64,000 nucleotides of DNA from Blepharisma stoltei (taxonomy: Eukaryota; Ciliophora; Heterotrichea; Heterotrichida; Blepharismidae). The notes under the pieces are model-generated. The model had not been told where the DNA came from and did no database searches. It was given only the letters and a program-made list of their open reading frames with translations. Shown here in pieces: positions 56,783 through 64,000 of this stretch. The stretch covers positions 1 to 64,000 of the forward strand of contig CAJZBQ010000014.1 in NCBI GenBank assembly GCA_914767885.1, read 5' to 3'. How positions within the stretch are numbered: position 1 is the stretch's first letter; every line of letters begins with the position of its first letter. The translations under genes were made by a program, and so were the position numbers.

Positions 56783-56937
56783 TATAGAATTTTCCCAAAT
56801 TTGGCGCTGTTTGCCCTTGATTTGGCCACTGAGAAAATTGTTTGGTTTGACCAAACCATATGGTACTGGTCGAACCAAAAAATTTTCTCAGTGGCCAAAT
56901 CAAGGGCAAACAGCGCCAAATTTGGAAAAATTCTATA
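56783..56937. mobile_element. Foldback element, near-perfect palindrome
   Basis: 155 bases. The arm TATAGAATTTTCCCAAATTTGG and onward, through CGCTGTTTGCCC and CCACTGAGAAAATT, is repeated inverted after a short spacer around CCATATGGTACTGG, so almost the whole element is one hairpin. Ends TATA on both sides. Intergenic. Confidence 0.88.
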
Positions 56938-57176
56938 TTAAAAATGAATTAAATAATCAAGCGATAATTTTATAAATTTAAGGTTTTGATTTTTATTATA
57001 ATTGAAGATTAACTAATTATTATGAACAATAATTGCGAAAATTAGGTATAAAGGCTTGATTGAGTTGTAAAATGAATTAAAATACTAATATATAATGATT
57101 ATAATATGATAATAATAAAAAAGATATATATAAATTAATATTAGCAAGACTTGCTATTTAATTAATTAAATTATTA

Positions 57177-57390
57177 TATAGCTCGAGCCACCTTTTGGTA
57201 CGGACTATACCGATATTGGAAGTGAGTTGGTTTTACCAACATTTGTAACTCCCCAGATGACAAATCCACTCTATATAGGAGATTTGCCATCTAGGGAGTT
57301 TTTTTAAACAACAAATGTTGGTAGAATCAACTCCCCTTCCAGCGTCGGGAGACGTTGGATAACCCTATCCAAAAAGAGGCTCAGGCTATA
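57177..57390. mobile_element. TA-bounded inverted-repeat element
   Basis: 214 bases. The left end TATAGCTCGAGCCACC and the right end's reverse complement TATAGCCTGAGCCTC are imperfect inverted repeats. Inner inverted segments include AACATTTGT/ACAAATGTT and AACTCCC/GGGAGTT. The region is GC-richer than its flanks. Intergenic. Confidence 0.75.
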
Positions 57391-57625
57391 GAAAATCAAA
57401 ATTAATTGCTCTTTGCTTCATTTCTCTCATTTTACTTGTTACTTCCCTTGATGGAGATTTGTTGAAATCCGGCGAAGAAGCCTTTGAATGCGGGAGTAGC
57501 ATAAGGAGGGGGTCGAGACAAAATGCTAATATTATCAAATAATTTATTTAAATTATAAAAAAATCAAAAGTCTATCAAGTTTTTTTTTCTATTAAAGCAT
57601 TAATGATTTTTTTAATTATTTTTAT
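57391..57625. other. Intergenic DNA
   Basis: No feature seen, except a G-rich patch (GGAGGGGGTCGAG) near 57505. Confidence 0.3.
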
Positions 57626-58775
57626 CAATTTAAAATTTGACCTCCACCCCCTCCTATATTAACAGCAACCATTACTTTATCTTTGTTTATGGAATCAAAT
57701 GTAGTTGCTGTCTTGTTTGCAAACCTATCAGATCCTTTGCTCATATCAATGATTCCTTTATCTAAAGGTTTCCTAATTAATTTTTCGCTTCAGCTATACT
57801 CTGGGAGGATTTCTTTTTTCTCAGTTTTTCTTGGAGAAGCTTTCCCAAAATCGTAAGCTGGAACCCTCTTAAATTTCCCATAGAGTGTAGGAAAATAGTC
57901 ACTTTTATCTAGCGAAGTAATTTCTGCTTGTTTGTTCTCAAAAGTCCTTGAAGTTTGTTTTTCAAATGAAATAAGCCCTGCTGTTTCCCGAGCTGGGCTT
58001 AGATTTTCCCTTCGATTTTTTATTTTTTCATTGAGAACGTCAGCATCAATATAGCTTGTCCTTGAGTCATGTGATCTTTCGGTATTGACTATTTTATAGC
58101 TGATCCAATATTTACAATGTTGCTCCCTGTCGAATATAATTATATTTATATAAGAAAATAGGATAGGACTCAAATATAAACAATTTTAAATTCATTTAAT
58201 AGGAATATGCGGATATTTGCATATAAGCTCTTCGTTTTCGGTGCAGGGTGGGAGATGGACCTTAGATTTCCTAGGAACAGTTGACGAAGATCTTAATAAA
58301 GTGACCCTTATTCTAGGCATAATTAGGTCTAATTTGGGATTATAGCGAGTTGACGAAGGGCTGTCTACGTTAGTTGGACGCAACTGAATAAAAATTACTG
58401 TATTTTTGTCTTGATTTTCTCGGGAAAAAGTTAGAAAACTGGACGTTAGCTTCTTATTCTTCCGCGCACTTTATTATTATTTTTTGCATATGAAGAAAAT
58501 TATAAATAAAAAAATTAATTCAATCAAAAATATAAAAAAATTGACAAAATATTATATTTTAAAATATTTAAAGGGTTGAAATTAGTGGATTTATCTTGTT
58601 GAAGCTTAGATTGATAAAGCTCTACTTGAACCTTTCTTAGCTCCTTTTTTGCATCATCAGATGTAATCACACGCTTTGGAGAGATGGTTTTTGCTCTGAA
58701 CTTGTATTCTTTTTGCACAAGAGGGTCATATTGTTTTGTTTGCTTGGAAAACTTCTTCAAGTTATAATTGAGCAT
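57626..58775 (-). CDS. Unknown phospho-/basic protein; two short IESs
   Basis: Several frames join into one gene. From ATG 58775 (MLNYNLKKFS) to a TAA near 57626 (QILNW). IES 58457-58566 (110 bases) joins FNPLN to KKLTSSFL. A 15-base intron (GTAATTTTTATTCAG) follows. IES 58137-58201 (65 bases) joins HIPI to RQGATF, and a 16-base intron (58100-58115) follows at once. All four junctions keep the same frame. The protein is about 310 residues, basic, Ser/Thr-rich, with a Gly-run tail (GGGGGQ). Family not recognised. The 110-base IES boundary is less certain as two TA sites fit. Confidence 0.65.
58137..58201. mobile_element. 65-base IES
   Basis: TA at 58135-58136 and 58200-58201. Removal joins IPIRQG in frame and removes a TAA. 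One of the shortest in the window. Confidence 0.7.
58457..58566. mobile_element. 110-base IES (boundaries tentative)
   Basis: TA at 58455-58456 and 58565-58566 gives an in-frame joint; other TA sites nearby could also be used. Confidence 0.55.
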
Positions 58776-59024
58776 TATTTACTTTAGACTTTTGTTTTGT
58801 ATTTGATTTATTAAGACGAAACAATAAATTACTAGAAATTTGGCTTTTATAGCATCATAAATTATTGTATAATTTTGCTTTATAAGATATTAATTATTTA
58901 GCTTTGAAAGCTGATTTAATTATTATCTAGATCGAATAGATTTTAATGCACCTTTAATATTCATGAAAAGCATAACTTCCATTTTTAATTAACGTCTAAC
59001 TGAAAATATATATTTAAATTTGGC

Positions 59025-60260
59025 ATGAACTATCACTATTTAGCTTTGCTAGGACTAGCTTTTGCTATTATACTCATCAGACTGATAATTCATTATTATT
59101 TCTATAATAAATTTGTTAATTATAAATAAAATAAGTAAGTATCGACCTTTTTAATACTAATATCAATCTTATAATCCCTCTATACTTATCCAACACTCCT
59201 AACTCTCCACCCTCAAGTCGCTAAATCCACTTTATCTGAGCTCGATTCCACACCCTATGGAAATTTACTTCTCAATACTATCGATCTTCAGCTTTCTGCT
59301 TCAAAATCTCTATCATCCTCTGAAGACCTCCTCTCCCAAATAGAATCCATGCTAACCTCCTACCTAAAGACATCAAAAAGCTTATATTCAAAGCATGATG
59401 AAATGTGTAAAAGACACTATGATAGCTATTTAGCTATAATTGACAAAGCCCAGGCTAATATTGAGAATTCCCAGAAAAGGATAAACGTCATCATTCCACT
59501 ACTAGGAGACGCTGCTACTTATGTGCCTGAAAAGGAACAAGAAGTTGAGCAGGCTAAACGATGGTCAGAAACTGCATGGGAAGAAGTCGATAAAGAAAAA
59601 ATCCGGTTTGCTGAAAGAGAGCATAGCTACGAAATTTCAATTGAAGGCTGCGACAAAGCTCTTGGGCTGATAGAGACTCTTCAAAGTAACCCTAGTTTTA
59701 CATTAGGGGAGTCTTCAAAAATTGCAAGCTCCCTCTTGCAAGTCAGCAAAAGTTTCGATGAGAATTCTAAAGAAGAATTATCACCGCTTATAAAAGTCTT
59801 AATAGAGCTTTCAGTTACCCATGAAAATATTTCAAATCCAAACAACCTTGAAAAAATCAGTGAACTTCTAAAAGACCTAAAAAAGGACTTTGAAGACTCA
59901 ATGGCATTAAATAAAGAAAATCACGAAAAAGCAATAAAAGGTGCTATTGCTTATGCTGATGAAAAAAGATATACTTATCAGAACTTGAATAGGCAAGATA
60001 ATATTATCCTTGATAACCAAGTAAAGCTCCAACAAGAAATGTACAATGAGCAATTAAAAATTGATGCAGAAACTCGTACCAGAGAAAACGCTGAAAAAAA
60101 GTTGGAATTGTTAGAACAGTGGTGCCAGGCTGAAGACTCAAAGGCAAAACTTCAAGAAAAAAGCATAGAAAGCGAACTGGAAATTTGTTTGAATTTGAAA
60201 GAAATCTCAAGTCAGCTTGAAGCTGATACGACTAATTTTTTAAATAATAGAGTAAGATAA
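59025..60260 (+). CDS. Secreted coiled-coil protein; one IES
   Basis: ATG 59025 starts a signal peptide (MNYHYLALLGLAFAI). A 129-base IES (59073-59201) is removed between TA sites to give AIITLHPQVAKSTLSEL in frame. The rest is long helical coiled coil to TAA 60258-60260. About 368 residues. No family recognised; the layout (signal peptide then coiled coil) suggests secretion, for instance to cortical granules or the extracellular coat, but that is a guess. Confidence 0.7.
59073..59201. mobile_element. 129-base IES in signal-peptide region
   Basis: TA at 59071-59072 and 59200-59201. Removal extends the signal peptide into the mature protein in frame; without it the frame stops at a TAA about 35 codons in. 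Confidence 0.7.
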
Positions 60261-60270
60261 ATTTTAAATA

Positions 60271-61734
60271 TTATTGCACACTTTCGACAAGGCGATTATT
60301 TTCAAACCTACCAATTTTAGGTTCTCTTCCTTCTCCTGTTACCATCATTCCCCAGCCATGCTGATTTCCTTCAAGCCAGTCTCCTTTATAAGAAGATCCA
60401 TCAGTCCAAAACATAAAGCCTTTCCCATGCCTTTTGTCTCTCCGAAACTCTCCTTTATATTGATTCCCAGAAGACCATGTAAAGCAGCCTCTTCCATCTT
60501 TCATGTCATCTTTGAACTCCCCGATATAAAAATGCCCTTGAGGCAGCTTTAGCCTTCCTCTGCCATGCTTTTTGCCTTCATTGAAATAGCCTTTATAGAC
60601 GCTTCCGTTTTTATAGTAATAATGTCCATATCCATGAGGTTTTCCATCTTTAAATTCCCCTCTATACTCATCTCCAGTATCTGCATATTTTTCTACCCCG
60701 ACCCCATGCTTAATGCAGGCGACCCAGTCTCCTTCATACCAATCTCCATTGCTCCATACATGTTTTCCCCATCCATGGGCCTTAGAATCTTTCCAATAGC
60801 CAATATAATAATCGCCTTTTGAGCTCCTCCATATACCTCTTCCTTCTTTAATCCCACATTTTCAGTCTCCTTCATATACTTCTCCGTTGGTTCATTTATA
60901 AATACCAAATCCTTCTGCTTTTCCATTAACAAAATATCCTTTATAATTATTCCCATTGGCATAATGCTCGATTCCTCTGCCGTTTCATAATTAATATGGT
61001 GGTGGCGATGAAAAATGTCCTTGATGACAACGCACCCATTTGGGCCCAAAGTCGCTTTATAGCCTAAGCCATGGTTTAGGCTTTTTAATTTAGCCACTAG
61101 CTCGCTCTGAGCAGCCGTATAAGGGGTAAATCTTGGGAGTCAGCTGGCGTTACTCCAGTCCAGGTATTAGTTATCCGGACCTCAACAGTGGCGTCAGGAG
61201 TCATCGGGTTCAACATTGTCGCCATGGCACCCGAGCGACATGGAACAAGAGAAGTCTTTCTAATCCGTCGAGATCAGATGTCAGTACAAGCCCCAGGTCC
61301 TAGCGGTGGGCCGCTGTTCAGACAGTTTACAGATGACTGAATTTCTCCAGGAAGCAGGCTCCTGTAGTCGCAAGCATGTGAAGGCATCAAATCTGTAGAA
61401 CTTAAACCTTATACTCTTAGTCTCCGTTTCTTAAGTCATTTTTTCATTCCCCAAAGTAATACCTCCCTGATTCATAGTTCATTTTTCCTAATCCATGCCT
61501 CTGGTCGCCTAGAAGGTCTCCTTCATACGTGCTGTCTGTATACTTTTTGCTTGAATTGTGCTCTATTAAAGCTCTTTCTTCAGCTGGTATTTTTTCTATA
61601 TAACTTGCTACGAATTCTTCTTCAAATTTATCAAGGGAAGGGAACACAAAGGTGGTCAGGTCTGGCTTGATGCTTTTTATGGATTTTTCTTTATTTTCAA
61701 GCTCATTTTCAATTGATTGTTCTTCATTAGCCAT
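60271..61734 (-). CDS. MORN-repeat protein; one IES of retroposon origin
   Basis: About 339 residues. N-terminal acidic region (MANEEQSIENELENK), then MORN repeats: YEGDLLGDQRHGLGKM, YYFGEWKND, then after the IES GRGIEHYANGNNYKGYF, EGFGIYKWTNGEVYEGDW, and on to the end (YKGDWLEGNQHGWGMM). TGA is Trp at several repeat positions. Removing 60990-61433 (444 bases) joins NDLW to NGRGIEHY. MORN proteins tether membranes or organise cytoskeleton in ciliates. It ends 13 bases from the end of the neighbouring AGL gene. Confidence 0.88.
60990..61433. mobile_element. 444-base IES derived from a retroposon insertion
   Basis: TA at 60988-60989 and 61432-61433. Flanking direct repeats CCGTTTCATAA (60980-60990) and CCGTTTCTTAA (61424-61434) look like an 11-base target-site duplication with one mismatch, and each contains the TA used for removal. 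The left edge TTAATATGGTGG resembles the edge of the 43.6-kb insertion. GC-richer than flanks, no inverted ends. Confidence 0.78.
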
Positions 61735-61747
61735 TTTAATTTATTAT

Positions 61748-64000
61748 CTAGTAGAAACTATAAAGAAGCTCTATTGCGGTTCCTATGCTGCAGGAAGACG
61801 CTGGCTCTGAAGACTCGTCTTTAGCTCCAAAAGTGCTTGTATATTCTGGTAGACTGAACCAGCCTGATTTTTCTATGTATTTTTGGAAATTATTTAAAAC
61901 TGATAAGACAAGCTGGCTTTTTTCTGGCATAAAATGCTTGAGGGCTTTTAAGAAGTAGCAAAGTGGCCATATTCATTCAGCTCCATTGTGAACAAAAGTA
62001 CTTGGATCTGAGGGTTCTGGGCTATAAAGGGTTTTTATACCGATTTGCCCATCTTCATGTCTGGAAAATAGGTATTTTAGGCCGCTTTTTAAAGCTGCTT
62101 TAGCATGCCGCGGGGTAAAAAGATAAGGGGCTACAGCCATTGCAATGTATTGGTTTGGCCTAAACTGGTATTCTGCTTGCTCAAGCTTGCTACCTACTGT
62201 ATCTTTATAAATCCCTGCAATCCCTACAAGTTCTGGTCTAATATAGTCAGACACAAAGTCTTTTGGGATCCAAAAAAGTTTTTCAAAAGAACTTTTAAGC
62301 TTATTTTTCCACTCCTCAAAGGTGTATTCAGCACCATTTGCAAGATAAACAGAAAAGAATGGATATTTTCCAGTCTTGCTTAAGCTGTCTAAGAAATCAA
62401 TAGCGGAATATACAAGACCGTTTATTTCTATAGCTGCACCATCTCTAGGGTTTACAGGCTTCCCATCTTTTAGCCTGTCCATCCAAGTCCCTGCATTTCA
62501 TTCTGAACCTCCTACAATCAGTCCTGACTCAGCATCTAAGTCAATGGTAACATCAAAACCTTCACTGCTCATAGAAGAATCTAATCCAGGCCCTGCGTTT
62601 CATTCTCGGAATTTGATCCCACTTGCATGCAGGTTGGAAAGGGGAAGCCCAGCAAAGTCCTCTGGACCATTCGGGCAACTCCCTAGCGTGAAACTGGGCG
62701 TTACGTCCCAGGCTTTGCATTTTTCCTTTTTGCCGATAGCCGACCAGAAAAATCCATTTTTTGGGTTTTTCGGAAAAGCAACCCATGTACAAGCAAGTAG
62801 CTCATTCATGAGCCGTCGAAGACGTGGACATTTGCCCTAGAAGCACCTTGGAGATCGAAGCGAGTCTGTCCCCAGCGGACTGGGTGGGCCCGATGCGACG
62901 AAAGGCGAGTGATAAACCTGGGGTCGTAACCCCGTAGTGGACGTTAAGCGATATAAATACCATAAGATAAGATAAGATCCCACTTGCATGCTTTTGTAAA
63001 ATTTTTTGAACGATCTCGTAAAGCTTAAATGTGGGGGAGTCTCTGAAAATGGTGTGTTCTTCCCATTTATCACTTTTATACTTCATTGTCACATTTTCAT
63101 TAAAAATTTCATGCCCGTTGGGAGCCATTTTTACATAGTTTTGCAAAGCCTGCAAGAAAAGCCAAGAAACATCTCTTGCATTGTATCTGCCGGTATTCAT
63201 GTCTAAAACATTAGGAATAAGTCCATGTCTCATTGCAGAAGCAAAAGTGATTAAAATATATTTGGCTTCATTATATCTCCCTAAGCACAATAAAAGTCCT
63301 GTTATTGAAATCATGGCTTCTCTTCCTTTCATTCTTGTATTTCCTGCTGAGAAGTTTGGAAGAGAGCTGGCGATTGTAGAAAACCCTGCATGTGTGCGTC
63401 CAGTTTGGACATCGCCTCAGAATTGGGTAGAAACGACACCTAATAGCTCAGATAGATAAAGATTTTCTCTGCCTGTGAATAATTTACTATCTTTGAAAAT
63501 GTTATTGAAAAGGTACAGCTTAATGTTTTTGAATATATAATAAATCAGCTTAAACGTCAAATCTGGGACTATTTGTTTCGGAAGCTGCCTTATATGGTTT
63601 ATTTCCACAAATAAATGATGATAAATCGGCAATGCTGAAAGCACCTGTGCAAGCCTAGAAAGTGCATGCTCAATATACCACGTCCCATCTTTAAAATGGC
63701 TTCAAATCACATTTTTCTCATTCTCATTCCCATATAGCAAATATTTAATCACACTTCCAAGCCCAGCATAATTTAATGCTGGAATCCCTTGAATCTGATA
63801 TAACCCTCCTTGCCTTTTATTATCAAATTCTTCCCTGACACATTTCCACAAAAGGACATTTATTTGGTCCACCCACAGTCCTTCAAGAATATCCTGACAA
63901 GCTCCATAATCCCTCAATTTTTCAAAAAATCGCTCAAGGACTATAACACTCAGTTCTTCTTGCACCCTGGTTTTTAATAGCACGACAAATCCTGGTGGGA
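61748..64000 (-). CDS. AGL: Glycogen debranching enzyme, C-terminal part (runs off the right edge)
   Basis: The amylo-alpha-1,6-glucosidase half of glycogen debranching enzyme (GH133-type). Visible motifs: GIPALNYAGLGSV, ITGLLLCLGRYNEAKYI, FASAMRHGLIPNVLD, RYNARDVSWLFLQALQNY, KILQKHASGI, then after an insertion KFREWNAGPGLDSSMSSEGFD, GGSEWNAGTWMDRL, and EWIWPLCYFLKALKHF (Trp codons include TGA at three places). The frame runs from the window edge at 64000 to TAG at 61748. The enzyme removes branch stubs in glycogen breakdown. A 345-base insertion with 16-base TSD (62631-62975) breaks the gene and its removal with one TSD copy restores the frame exactly. The motif KGREA stands where the family has GRD; that is a visible difference only. 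Confidence 0.9.
62631..62975 (+). mobile_element. Retroposon-like insertion in the AGL gene
   Basis: 345 bases flanked by a perfect 16-base direct repeat GATCCCACTTGCATGC (62615-62630 and 62976-62991). The right edge has a tail of ATAAG repeats (ACCATAAGATAAGATAA), as in a SINE or truncated LINE on the plus strand. The left edge is AGGTTGGAAAGG. No inverted ends. Removal with one repeat copy (361 bases) restores the AGL frame, yet the repeat holds no TA and none lies near the left edge. Confidence 0.85.

Overview
The window reads as germline (micronuclear) DNA of a heterotrich ciliate, most likely Blepharisma or a close relative. Four observations support this. (1) The left end is about 2.8 kb of the 8-base telomere repeat CACCCTAA. 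(2) TGA is read as tryptophan inside conserved protein motifs, for example in TBC, TFIIS-neighbour, MORN, glycogen-debranching and kelch proteins, while TAA and TAG still end genes. (3) Many genes carry GT-AG introns of only 15 or 16 bases. (4) At least sixteen protein-coding regions are split by AT-rich segments bounded by TA dinucleotides. Removing each segment together with one TA restores the reading frame, as expected of internal eliminated sequences (IESs) that are cut out when the somatic nucleus forms. Species and nuclear origin are inferences; the frame restorations were checked by hand arithmetic on the sequence.

Layout. 1-2790 telomere. 3280-4010 a decayed subtelomeric MORN-repeat pseudogene. 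4960-17791 valyl-tRNA synthetase, a Bax-inhibitor-like (TMBIM) membrane protein, a RING/B-box/kelch protein, an unknown basic protein, a coiled-coil/GAF protein and a TBC1D23-like Rab-GAP protein. 17792-28535 a CID-domain RNA polymerase II regulator, a Deltex-type ubiquitin ligase split by a 1.7-kb IES, TFIIS, a small membrane protein, two proteins of unknown role and a class I histone deacetylase. 28536-31827 is gene-poor, with MITEs and a retroposon-like insertion. 31828-45112 a PX/C2/MCTP-like membrane protein, a long cysteine-rich protein with a possible dead otubain domain (three IESs), an AGC-like kinase, axonemal dynein intermediate chain (DNAI1-like), two STPGR (PG-rich) proteins and a zinc-binding coiled-coil protein. 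45113-53117 malectin-like protein, an unknown protein, purple acid phosphatase, a membrane-linked bZIP factor and an ATG13-like protein. 53118-56940 a tandem array of MDR oxidoreductases and a small acylated protein with reciprocal decay of the copies. 57177-64000 an unknown protein, a secreted coiled-coil protein, a MORN protein and the C-terminal half of glycogen debranching enzyme, which runs off the right edge.

The most interesting layer is the set of inserted elements. Several are MITE-like: two families share the terminus TAACTCCC but have different cores, each core repeated four times in alternating orientation. Others look like non-LTR retroposons with target-site duplications (TSDs). 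In the MORN gene the TSD itself contains the TA pair that allows exact removal. In the zinc/coiled-coil gene a retroposon sits inside what would otherwise be a ~70-bp IES. In the debranching-enzyme gene a 345-bp insertion has a perfect 16-bp TSD that contains no TA, so TA-based excision could not repair the gene. Genes are packed tightly: two convergent genes share a TTAA as overlapping stop codons, and two divergent start codons would be only 37-38 bp apart once an IES is removed.

Some gene models remain unresolved at the 5' end or at single stop codons; these are stated in the entries.
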